Shown here piece by piece: positions 1-12,300 of a stretch of 64,000 nt of DNA. The notes under the pieces are model-generated. The model ran no database searches. It was given only the letters and a program-made list of their open reading frames with translations, and was not told the origin of the DNA. Position numbers and translations under genes: made by a program. The stretch spans positions 758,287 through 822,286 of the forward strand of contig JADWOT020000009.1 in assembly GCA_036345935.2 (NCBI GenBank). Direction: 5' to 3'. This DNA is from Taenia hydatigena (taxonomy: Eukaryota; Platyhelminthes; Cestoda; Cyclophyllidea; Taeniidae). Within the stretch, counting starts at the first letter, position 1, and each line of letters begins with the position of its first letter.

Positions 1-3000
1 ATTGCCTGTTTGTACAGAAATCACTGTCAACCTGATGCAAACATGTCAAATGCGCCAATATTCAAACTTGCCTGAACAGTAACATATGCGATCTGCTCTA
101 TCACTTTTGGACCGCCATTCGTGAAGAGATGCACAGACTGTCCTTCAAGCGGCCGAGGCGCAAGTCATGGATGTACGCATCACACCGACATAGTTGTCAC
201 TCCCTATCTGCCATATGCTAGCAGCGGAAACTAGCATAACCAAGGCGTTATTTATTGCAAATTGCATGGATAAATTGAAGAAGTCATGGACACCACTCGA
301 TCCAGCGGTCACCAATGGCTAAACTGCATTTAGCTAGGCCAAAACGACCACGTGACCCTCCGACAGAATGGGTCACACCATCTTTGACTTCAGGTGGTCG
401 ATGTTTTTTGGGCTATGCGATGTAATTAATGGGTCGTAATTAAACCGCCTCGTTGGTCAGTTTCACTCGCCGTGAGAGGGACAGTGACATCTTTAGTCCA
501 CAAAATCTATTCTAACAGCTTATCGAACCGTCACATGACCCGGTATTTTTAGCCCCAAAAGATGCGTTTATTTATCGACGTGAGATCTGTTTTAGCATTC
601 CGTATTTTAATTACAGACCTTTTGCACATTACCCTACTGGATGTGACGTGTTACAACCCTGAGTGGGGAACTCAAGGCGCCAAGTCTGATTAAAGCGGAT
701 CACTTGCCTTTCCTCACTAGGTGTGAGCCAAAAAAATAATACTGTCGTTGCCTGTGGACGCTTGCTCACTGCAATAGAGCCAAAACGGCGGCTAAGTTAT
801 GACTAATCGGCCACTTCGATCATGAGTTCAAGACCAAGATCCGAATAGGCATAAAAATTAGTAGGAGAGCCAAACTAGGTAGCGCTCCTCGTCTTTTCTT
901 TTCAAAATTTGATTAACACGCGCTCAACCCTATATCTCTCGTTCATATGAACTCGTCTCTAGTGGCTGAGTTGCTTAGAGGCCTTGAATGGATTGATAGT
1001 AAAAAGTGGCGCTAGTAGATGCTATCTCCATCTAAACCGAGACCATCACTATGCTAATTTATGTCTGGTGGCTAAAGGCTGCTCAAACAGCGGCTTATAT
1101 TATCGAAAGTTAGGGTAGCACTGGAGCAAACGTTCACTGGGCGCGTGGGACCACGCATCGTTGAGATGTTTACTCCAGTGCACCTCCAATAACGCAGTGT
1201 CTTTAGTCGCTGTCTCCTGCAGTATCGTTCCGGCGTCGTGAATTCCCAGCCTGCAAATAGTTTCTGTCACCTCTTCTCAACTAACCTCGGCACAGGTCAT
1301 CTCATCCTACCTTTCGGGGCAGATCCTCACTCCAGAGGCCATTTGACTTGACGATTTAAATGCCCTCCACCCCCACATTGGAGCGACTTCACTGCTAAAT
1401 AACTTCTGTAGTTATTTGGCTAAATGAATTAGTCGTTCTAAAACACTCACCGGTGAGTATTCTGGCCGTTCTCCACCCGATTATTCATTTGTTTTTTGGA
1501 TGGAAAAACTTTAAATGCGGTGGTATGCACTGCAATGTCAAGATCAGTCCGAACACTGTGAAAGGGCAAGGATGAGATCTTAGCTGACTCAAGAGCGTCG
1601 GCACCCTGGCAAACGTAGTTAGACCCATGCCTTCATAGGTACCAGATCATTACACTGGCCCGTGAGGCAGGGTAAAATTGATTGACAAAACTCTCTAGGA
1701 TTGAGCAGTTATGGGTGTCGAAAAGTGTCTGAGTGATTAAGGCAACTTATTAAAGAGGGACACACGTAACATTCAGTAATTTTGCCTACTCTGTCATGCC
1801 ACTGTGTGAGCACAATGTAAAGCACAATGGAATCAATTAGTTATTTTCTGGCGCATGTGTGGATTCTGTGGCGATGCGGTGGTACGCATACCACATCTAG
1901 CAAGTTTCTGAGCTTACTTGACCCCACAGAGCTTGTCAACAAAGCCCTGGCTTTCTTTCAGTTGAAGGCTTCCCAAGCTGGCAACCCATTAGTTGTGCTT
2001 CCTTTCGGCAACTCGGACTGACAAAAAAGGAGGAAATCGAAGCTCTTTAGCAGGATTTTATTTTACGGTTTCTAATTTTGCGGTCCAAATTTAGAGTTCA
2101 TTGGTATGTTTCAAACGCCTCAGGTGACCTCAACTTCCGTCCCATCGTCTCCTCACTCTTGATTGGCCTCTATGTCAATGGTTACAGTCTGTAAAATGCA
2201 CGAAGTATTGCTGTTAGGGAAAGATTACTCAAAGAATGAATGGTAGTTCACCTCCTCTGCCTGCCGTTGTCCAGCGGTCCACTTACTCTATCAGCAGACC
2301 ATCGTGCACCCGACGATATGCCAGCGAACTCATGGCTCCACTTTATAGTCCTTGCTCTATCCGCTGTTGTGGTAAGGACCTCGTCGTGTCACTTCCGACG
2401 CCTCCAATTTCGTGCGTCCCTAAGAAATCGTTTCCACTGTTTTCTTTAAATGTGGCACATCCTATCCTTCTCGGTTTTTGTGGCTTACAACCATGAAGCT
2501 GTGTGTAAAATTCGATGGTGAGAAAAGTGGCTGGTCTTACGGTTTCTGCATCGTTTGTTTGTGGTAGTATTTTGTCAATCTTTACATTTTCTTGCTGTTT
2601 TTAGGATACAAAAGAGGCACTCCTCAACACCATCCCCAATTAAGCCGAGTTATTCGGTTTTATCGCTGCGAAATGGCTTAACAATTTGGTAAGGAACTAA
2701 TCATTTCTCGCGGCAAAATTCAAAGTCGAGGCTTCACTTCTTCGCACCCATATTTTGCTTTTTTCCACGGAAATCCTCATATTTTCATCACATCGCTGTT
2801 CTACTTGACAGTAAGGGAATTACGGATTAATTTTTCCGTGTCCATTGCTCAACTATGTTAGATGTGGATCAAAAGGTCATGCAGTTTACTTTTCTTTTCA
2901 TGCCTAATTAGAAAGCTCCTTCTTGTTCTTCTGCTTCGATTCTAGATGTAGATATTTCTGACCATACGTCTGAGTCATGAGAAGGCCTTTAGGATCATCT

Positions 3001-5025
3001 AGAGCACCACCACAAGTGACGCGTATTTTGTCACAAATAAACGCTCCCATGTGGCATGAGCCCTCATAAAACAAGTTGTTTCATTCCCTTCTTTTACCCC
3101 CCGAAGTTGTTAATCTTAATAAATAAAACAACATTTTATAATGTGTCTTCCTGTCAAAAAACTCCGCTTAATAGGTTTGGTATGTTAAAGGCCAGAACTG
3201 ATGATGTGACTTAAATGCAGAGTTGTTTCTCAATTTCATGAAGGCATTTTGAATTATTAACTGCTGACAGCTGTTTATTTTTCATTTTTTGTATGATATA
3301 TGATTTAATAAACAAATGATCTTTGGACATTGTGGCCGAACGCATGACTCTCAACTTTACCTGTCTGGTAACATTCCCCGTTTACCAACGATTCTATGCA
3401 TGCGTGCATGCAGATGTGCACATTCATGGCATTGCACAGAAAGCGTTCCTTTATAAAAAGGGTGGTCGCCTTTTTCTTCGAAAGGCCGCTTAGAATGGTT
3501 AATCGAATTATAATTCCTCTCTACTGATTTTATCAAAGAATGCTACAATTCGCCGAACTGAACGATATGTTCAACTTTAGTGCTTGTGAAGCGGCCGAGC
3601 AAGTAAGGCTTCTCAGAGACACAGGGACGACGCACGAAGAATCAGGCAGTACATTTCCGAATGTCCCAAAGGATCTTCAAGTGAACAGTTGCGCCCGTCA
3701 TATCTCACTGTCTTGGGACATCTACGCATTGAAATATTCATTATGCTACCTGGAGAGACTTCAACAACCTCCACATGAGGTGTAATGTCACCTGACTCGA
3801 CGGCTAAGGAGTCGAAGCTGTAATGCCTAACAGATCCGCTTTACCTCTGCATGGCAGATTTCCGCTCTACGTCTACGCAGCCATATTTTTCAGCGATGTA
3901 CAGTGAGGCGAGCAGTAAGGCAGTTGCCTTGCGTCCACGTCAACGGTGTCGTCGTAACAGCTAAGAATTCCGCATTGCACTCATAGGCTTGAACGACTGT
4001 CGAACATACATGTCATTGATCGTCTCAAAAAGGTGCACTCAGAGCTCCACAAATGCATACTTCGAAGACATGGAGCATTTTGCTCTCCTAATAAACCCAA
4101 ATTGATTTGCTTGAACCACCGCGGTGATGCCATCCACCAAAGATAATAGAACTTACACGTGAAAAAAAACATTTTGGGAAAAATTAGAATCAGCCTCCTC
4201 CTTTAGTACAACGTAGATATCGTATTAACGCCTGGCATAGCTGAGGGAAGGCTAGAAATTCAAGGTGAGAAAGTAGAGACAAAGTGTTATATTCTTGTCC
4301 TTTACCTCCTCCTCCTCCTTCACAGTCAAAGTAAAACGGAAGGTAAATAAAGTGGGAGATAAAGGAGGAGGGTTTAGGGTGGTTATTGCGTCAAAATGGT
4401 TGAACCAAAAGTGGAGAACAACAAAAGGAGTTTTGCCGTCTCTAGCCTACTTTTCTCGTTTCCTTCTACAAAGTGACGATTTCTCTATTCTTGGTCACCA
4501 TCATTTAACTATTACTGTCGACCCAAATTAGCTACTTCCTGTCGGCCTTAAATATGAGCGATTTGCCAAAGGAATAAGACTGTGCGTCCAACGTTTGATC
4601 ACCTCCTTCGTGGTTTTTATCGGCCTATATCGAGCAGGCAATTTCATCATTTTTTTAAAGGACCACGGTGTGGATTTTTTTCTTATAAAAGAACAAAATG
4701 TTATAAAACTTAGGCTAAATGTGGTGCATCACTTCCTTACTCTCAAGCATTTATATCGCTGAGGTTAACAGCCAGCCGTGTTTGCGATCACCCTACCTCA
4801 TAGTGATCTTGAGGTGGACCCATCCATGTCTTGAGTAAATATGGACTCCTGTGGGGTGGATAGTCAGTGGTCAGCCCAGCTGACCTGGTTGAGTCTGTTA
4901 GTTTAGTGAAGGCATTTGCTTAGTGTGTACGTTGGAATTAGAATGAGTGGTTCCTTGGTAGGTGATTAGCACCACCTGCGTGCGTGAGCACTTGCATTTC
5001 TCATGCCCCTCCTTCCATGTTTAGG
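1..5025. other. No supported gene (intergenic, upstream of Mask pseudogene)
   Basis: Only short open frames occur here, and none has a recognisable domain or convincing splice partners. The best is an 81-codon ATG frame at 3540-3785 (+), which matches nothing I recognise. No RNA gene or clear repeat was seen. If the Mask-like pseudogene had further 5' exons they would lie here, but none could be recognised. Confidence 0.6.
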
Positions 5026-6402
5026 GAAGAGAAAGCAGACATCGTGCGGATGCGCCTTCTTACCTTTCTTACTAATGATGCAGTTGGTGCGCACTCCTTA
5101 ATTAGAGGGTTAGATGATGCGGCATATCTTTTATGCTGCAGAGTGAAAGACAGGCGCGGAGGTGGAAGACGGGCTGGGATCCATTGATGAACTCGATGAA
5201 TATGTGGGAGGCCGTGAACGCAATGATGTGGATGCTGCAGAAAGCTTTCTGAATTTTGGCGTAAGTTCCACTCCGTTGTGCTTTTTTGATACGTACAACT
5301 AGATAGGAAGCAAGCTGATTGGCTCACTGACAGCATTGATCTAATACTGCTGTCAACTCGGTCATGTCGATGGCGTCCTTGATTCATGTGATCATCCTCC
5401 AGAGGCAGTGGAAGGCACAGCGGCATAATTAGGTGTATTAGGGTGGTGGGGATTGGTAGGTGTGCAGTTGGTAAATGCTGACATTAAGCTGTTCGTTGGG
5501 TGGCGAGCAATATCTACATTTTTCTCCATTCATTGGTAGGCTGCCTCCTATGCGTTTGAGGACAATGCGACGACATCGCCCCTCATCAAGGTCGCCAAGT
5601 GCGGTTTTGTGGAGATAGTAAGACTCCTCTACAACTACGGTGCACGCGTTAGTCAAGCAGATGAGAACAACAATACCGCATTGCATTGGGCAACTGCTTG
5701 CAGCCATAGGAAATGTGCGGCGGTTCTGTTGAACTACAGCAGTTCCATAGAAGTTACCAATGCCAATGGCAACACTCCTCTGATGGAGACTACGGCTGGA
5801 TCAAGTGTTGAAATGGTGCGGTTTTTCCTCGAACGTGGTGCTTCATGCGGCTCCGAACTAAAATCAGAGGAATAGGTCTGCTCTCACCATCGCCTTCTTC
5901 AAGGTGTGTGCCCTTCCTGTCTGCGTGTACGTATTTGTTTATAGAAATTTCCGAGAAATACACGGAAGTGATTGCTGCCTTGGCACAATCTTCTCCAACT
6001 TGCTCCTACGAGAATAAACACACTTCGGCATCCCTTTGGAAACCAAATAGAGTGACATGCAAATAGTGCATCTTATGCTGCATGATGCCAACGCCATAAG
6101 TGATCGCAGCAGAGTTGTATGCAGCACCTGCGGCCACCGCAACTGGCAACTTCGTGCAAGTAGCTCAGAAACTGCTAGATTACGGGGCCTGTATGAACTA
6201 CGCCGATGAGAGCATTCTGTCGTTCCTTCACTCGGCTGCTCTTGCAGGCAGTGTAGAAATCGCTAAACTGCTTATCAACTATGGAACAAATCTGGACCAG
6301 TTTGACAATAACGGCTGCGTACCTTTCATGCAGGCTGTCAAAGTAGGTCACGAGGAGATGATCAAGACCCTTCGAAATGCCTCTGAGTGGGACACCCCTT
6401 GA
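5026..6402 (+). pseudogene. Partial, degenerate duplicate of the Mask/ANKHD1 ankyrin-repeat region
   Basis: Three pseudo-exons match exons 2-5 of the intact Mask gene about 4.5 kb downstream, with the same intron positions. The first (about 5026-5260) begins after a good acceptor and ends 'FLNFG' at GTAAGT, where the intact gene ends 'LLQRG'. The second (5540-5903) carries three diverged ankyrin repeats ('NNTALHWA', 'GNTPLMET'). It is 364 bases long against 363 for the intact exon. The extra base produces a TAG at about 5873-5875, after which the shifted frame resumes with 'SALTIAFFK' (intact 'SALTLASYK'). The third (about 5945-6402) carries repeats such as 'AKLLINYG' and 'VGHEEMIKTL' but contains a stop near 6064 and about 90 extra bases. 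The first also changes frame internally. The copy keeps introns, so it arose by DNA duplication, not retroposition. A diverged functional paralogue is possible only if these breaks are sequence errors. Confidence 0.75.
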
Positions 6403-9248
6403 TCAATCAAATACACATTTATTTAATCCCTCACTCCCACCTGCACCATGGGTTGGGTTTGAGGTACCCCCTCTGGAGCTCCCGTGCATTTATTGTATGG
6501 TTAGCCAGCGGGTGAGGTGCGAAACGCAGTTCCATAGTGTTTGCAAGCATTGGCACACTAGGTCCATTGGAGGCATCCCCATTGATCGTTTCAACTGCTC
6601 GCATGCCTCTGGTCTTCCGACCTCATTACTGAACCCAAATACGGTGTCTTCTGCCATCACGAACTGATGTTTTCACGGCACAAGTAGTCCATCGCACGAG
6701 TGCACCTACTGCCTGAGGCGTGAATCACCACATTGGCGTGGCGCTGGGCATTGGACACTAGGGTCCAAGAAGTCTCGTCTCCTTTCTTCTTTTAGGTGTG
6801 AACGCTGCCAGAACGTCACAAGATGGTCGATATGGGGCTTTTGATCGATTCTCGGGAGCTCGGGACTCTATTGGAGCAAGGATTCTCTTGCTGTCTGAGG
6901 CGGCTGATGAAACTTCAACACCAGGATAAGCCTACGTTTCGAAGAACTTCATTATTCTCATAGAAGAGTCGCGTCCCTCTAAACGGACTAAAGATGACTC
7001 CCATTTTTAAGAAAATTAACTTCAGCATCTGTGCTGTCCATTATTATCTCCGTTTGTCAACTTGGATGTCACGTTAAATCGGGGTGGGTGAGGTGGGAGA
7101 ACATGGTTTGTGGAAGGAAAGAGAGAAGAGACATAGAAGATGGGGAAATGGAGGTAGGAGGAGGGATTTGTAATATGAAACAACTGGAAGGTTGGCTTAA
7201 ATGGTGGTTATTAGACCTTCCTCGAAGCAATCGTGGTGACTAAATGTGTCTCCCGTCCATGCACATGTACATACATACAGCGCGAGCCCCCTGGAGAAAA
7301 GTAGGTCCTCTGTGGCACTGACCTAGAGGTAAGCGGTGCATTCTTTACTAGATCATTGATTCAAGCAGCATCATTCCCGACTGATCATCTCAAATCTGTC
7401 TAGTCTGTCTTGTTACTTTTCACACTCCTCCAGTATCCAGGTTTGCTGCACATTTGCTCTGCTTAATCGACAGGTAGTGGGAAGTATACTGCTATTAGAT
7501 GTGGCAAGTTACTGGTAACTTTTGCCTTTTTCCCGTTGAATTGGGATCCATCCAACCTCCATCTTAAGGGTTCTACTTAGTTTACGCAGTAGCATCTCAT
7601 ATATTAATTAAAGTAAGTAAAATGGACAGCACTTTACGCTCTCTATTTCTTTTTCCCCAATGCAGCCCATGTGTGTTCAACCCGCATCCAGCTCTGCCGG
7701 TAAGGTGTTGGCTGTTCATCCTTTCCGGAAGTAGGGCTAACTCACCGCTCTTAGCCTCCACTGTATCAGAGGAAATATTATTGATGACCATTCGGCGCAT
7801 TCTTCAACCGCTAGTCCTCTTCACTCTCTTTCGGAGATTTTTGCCAAATGTCAAGCAACGATTATGACTGTTAATTGTCTTCTAGAACCTGAGGCGGACA
7901 AAGTTCTTCTGAAGTAACCCGCTGAAATAATGAATCAAGACTTCATGGCGGTAGGAAGTTTGGGCAGACGGAGGAGAGAGATGTTGCCTCACCACGCCCT
8001 CCACCCTCCTCACACTTGTACAGGTGATGACCCTCACCTTTTTCCAGACTGCAAATACTTGAGTAGTAGGAATGAGAGAAGTGAGAATGTGTAAGGTCTG
8101 GTTTTTCTTCTCGGCTTCTAGACCCAAGAAACCTAGTGAAGGTGGAGATGGCAATCGCGTAGTTCGCTGAGAAAGGATTATAGACCCCAATGTTGAGTGG
8201 TCTCCTTAAGTTACTTGTTCAGTTGTCGTATAACCAGGTGATACGTCCATTTTCTAGTTCCCGTGTCATTAAATATCTTAGTTTTTACGCTCGATTGTTT
8301 TGAGGGACCATTGACCATTCACTGTTGTTTCTCTTCCTTTTGTATCTTTTGCGACCTTCCCCACCCAGGGACATTTAGTTTCTCTTAACCGTGTCGCACG
8401 AACGGGTGGCACCGAACTGGGCAGAAAAATGTAGGCCTCCCAAGTGACGCTGGTGGGGTCAGCAAGAATCGACTGGGTCAGTTATCATTCAGGGATTAGA
8501 TTATATGCACCACTTAACAAACGACTCAAATGATGCTGTATCAGCACAATTTCCCCTTTTGACAATGGGCGAACGCAACTTAGAGATAGGAGACACGGCA
8601 AAAAAAGCATATTGCATTCGATTCGAGACAGAAAAATACCTTAGCTCAAAACCCACAGCCCTCACTCACCCAATTGGCAGTCTGTTATAAAAACAAAACC
8701 AAACCACTCAACATAAGTAACCCTGAAGAAGAAACAAATGGAACATCGTGCAATTTTTCAACTTCATTCAAACAAGGCGTGCAAAAAGGACCCAAGTGTG
8801 TGATTAGGCACCTTCTAGCGGCATCGGCGCCGCAAAATGAAGTGTAATTAGTTGTGACATTAGGTGAGGGCACCACATGAATAAACTGCAGTAAAAGATT
8901 CAGACATTTATGCAACCATAGCAAAATTGAAGATCTCGGTTAGCCAAATTTACAAAATTCTTAAATGCATTACGTACTGTAAAACACCACAGATATCCGT
9001 AATTTACAGCACCAGTATTTTTCATGTAATTTTAACCTGATTATTCTTATAAATAAACTACTGCTTTATCTAATATTGTGTGATATGGAATGCTACCATG
9101 GTACGCCCACGCATGTAGTGCTTCCATTCAATCATTTATGCGATCGAATTTTTCTAAGCCAAGTCCTGCCCAATAAAAATTTGATTTTTGGTTAAAGATA
9201 TATTTAATTTATTACGTTTGTAATGCATCATCTCAAAGCTCTGGAACG
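6403..9248. other. No supported gene (between pseudogene and Mask gene)
   Basis: Several short frames occur on both strands (for example 7622-7867 + and 7882-8190 -), but they lack recognisable domains. The 5' untranslated region and promoter of the Mask gene probably lie in the right part. No TATA box or initiator could be assigned with any confidence. Confidence 0.55.
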
Positions 9249-9398
9249 ATGTGGAAAATCTTTGTGAAAACAATGGTGATCGAAAATTTACCTTACTCAA
9301 ACAAACGGGAGGCTGCTTTGAATGTTCATGTAATTTCGGTTCGAAAACCCACACGTCTCGTGTATGCAGTCTCCGAAACAGCTATGCCTAATGTTCAG
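9249..9398 (+). CDS. ANKHD1: Mask gene, tentative first coding exon
   Basis: A 50-codon frame starts ATG at 9249 and reaches GTTCAG|GTGCGG at 9398 in phase 0, which fits the phase-0 start of the next exon. The frame has no homology I recognise and stays open upstream, so the true start could be elsewhere. Confidence 0.35.
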
Positions 9399-12300
9399 GT
9401 GCGGGAGCAGGAGACCTTAGTATCAGGGGTGTTTTTACGTCTACTTATTCTATTCACTTATCATTGTTATCAAACGGCATCCATTTATCCGAAACGATGT
9501 GTTATGGGTATGTGAAATTATAAGCTAGGTTATTTAGACTCGATGCTCGGAGGAATTGGCTTGTTGCTTGTAACAACTTTTTCTTTTTATGTCACCTAAG
9601 TTGTTCTACGTATGTGCTTTGGACCAATGTAGGCTCTCAAGATTAACTGCTACCATTAGGCTCTTTGCCAATAGTGACAACCTGACACATCTCATGACTG
9701 TGTCTCACCCGACAGTGTTGAGTGCTTTATTTGAGTAGAGGTGTACTTCTCATGTGGTTAGCAAGTGTCACTTTGACATTGATCTTGTGTTAATCGTACG
9801 ATTATCCCTTTTCTGTAGTTTGATGAAAATATTACCGACCTGTGTCCCGAGACTAGACTAAATCTGTGTCGATTTCTCCAAAACGCACCAATTAAAAATA
9901 TGCTTCTAAAGGATGGGCGCCGTATTACTGATGCAACGGTCTGGAGAGACTTGAACAAAGAATTAATTCTTCCTACCATGAGTGACGATAATGCGTAAGT
10001 TGCTATTTGCTGTTCTCCTTCACGCTCTTCATTAGTCGAACATATTCCTTAATCCAAGCCTACTTGAAAAGTGGAGATGATTCGGTGAGGAAATTCCTGG
10101 CCTCCGAATGTGATTCTAATGAAGTAATAGGCGATGGAACGATTAATCTTTCCCGAGCCGTCGCTAACAACTCTGTCGCGACCGTTGAACTTCTTCTCCA
10201 ACGTGGCGTGAGTCCTTTATTCCGATCCACTTTCGTCTCTTCATTTCATTGCTTATTTCCTTCTTCAGGCCGATCCTAATGTCGACGAAGAAAAGGCCGA
10301 GTCAACTCCTCTCATCGAAGCTGCCAAGGAGGGCTTCGAACAGGTGATGGAGGTTCTTCTCAAGTACAGAGCTTCTGTTGCGCAAACCACCGCTGCGGGT
10401 TACACGGCCCTTCATTACGCAGCTGCGAATGGTCATTTAAATTGTGTAAAACTCCTTCTAAGGCATGGAAGCCCTCTGGAAGAGCAAAATGAGAATGGTC
10501 ATACGCCTCTGATGGAAGCCACTAGCAATGGTCACATTGAGGTTGCTCGGTGCCTAATCGAACATGGTGTCAATATCAACACCCATTCAGCAGAATTCAA
10601 GGAATCTGCCCTCACTCTTGCAAGCTACAAGGTATATACTTGGGGTCTTTTTTTGTGCACGCCAGCTCCTGACTAGCTAAGTCGGTTATTCTTTCGACTT
10701 TTGCTGCATCTTTATTGTTGAACGCCTGGTGTTAATTTCGATTCTCGTTATTTCAACCGATTCTTGTGGTAGCCCTGGGCTCACATAAACACTAGCTGTG
10801 TCGATATTTGTTGCACTCACAACATTCAGCGGTATTGCAATGTGTAATTTTTGGAGGATGTATGTAGTAGTAAGCTTTAATGGTGATAGGATTAGAGGAG
10901 CTGTCTTGGCGAACAGATACGTCATTTGCCAATTTTATGCTTAAGTTCGATTTGGATTACTCTGCTCATTGTGATACTTTCGTACGAGTCGTCTAATCGT
11001 CTTCGAACAGGGTCATGCAGAAATGGTAAAATTCCTCCTGGACGCTGGAGCCTCACACGAACATCGGACCGACGAGATGCACACAGCTCTCATGGAAGCA
11101 GCCATGGAAGGCCATGTGGAGGTAGCCAGACTGTTGCTTGACCACGGAGCCAATGTGAACATTCCACAAGACAGTTTTGAGTCGCCGCTGACCCTGGCTG
11201 CTTGTGGAGGTCACACGGAGCTTGTGCATCTCCTTATTGGCTACGAGGCAGATATCGAGGAAGTCAACGATGAAGGTTACACGCCTCTCATGGAAGCTGC
11301 TAGAGAGGGCCACGAGGACACTGTCGCCGTCCTTCTGGCTGCTGGTCAGTGTGTATTTTGGTTTGTTTTTTTTTGCATTAAATCACATGGATATTCGCAC
11401 ACCCATCACCTGATGCCTCCGCTCTTATAATATCGGTCTGACCTCTCGACATTTTCTTGGTGTGTGTTTGTATGTATGCTCGCTTGCATGCTTACATTTA
11501 TTCAGTACTTCATTTGCAGGATTTGCACGTCACTCAAATCCAATCATTCTACCGTTTGATTGAGATTAACTTCCGGGTGTTTGTCGATTTTTCTTATGCT
11601 TGCTTTTGAAGAAACCTCATGGCTCTGCTTAAAATTACTGCGTAACTCAAAGGGTGGAGCCCACAACGAGTAACTTGTGTGATTCAAAATACATACACCA
11701 ATTCGCTACAATACAAATGCGTGCACATGGTATCAACTGTCTTTTTTGCTTTCGCTACGTTTTGGTTTAGTCGAATGAATGTCATTGCAGCTCTCAAATT
11801 ATTCCTAGAGATGCCATGGGGGGTAGATTATCTTATCCTTTTTTTATAGGAGCCGATGTCAACGCGAAGACTGAAGAGACTCAAGAGACAGCACTAACGC
11901 TGGCAGCATGTGGGGGGTTCGTGGAAATCTGTGAGATGCTATTGAAGGCCGGAGCAGACATAGAAGTTGGCGGCAACGGCTGCTCCACGGCCCTTATGGA
12001 GGCAGCTCAAGAGGGCCACTTGGAGCTGGTGCGGCGTCTGCTGCACCATGGAGCCCAACTCCACGCGATGACGACTTCCGGTGACACAGCTCTTCACTAC
12101 GCAGCTGAGAACGGCCATTTAAAAGTTTGCAAGGAGTTGATTAACTGGGGCGCTGGCCCCAACCAACCCGTTGCTGTTGAGGGCGCTAAAACGCCCCTCA
12201 TGAAAGCAGCACGTGCTGGACACCTAGATGTCGTCCAACTTCTCGTTGAATGTGGTTTTCCAGTAAACCAGACTACTACTCAGAATGACGCTACCGCCCT

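Noticed and set aside
3540..3785. 81-codon ATG frame considered as a small gene or retroelement remnant
   Set aside because: No recognised domain, splice partner or repeat context; length is compatible with chance.
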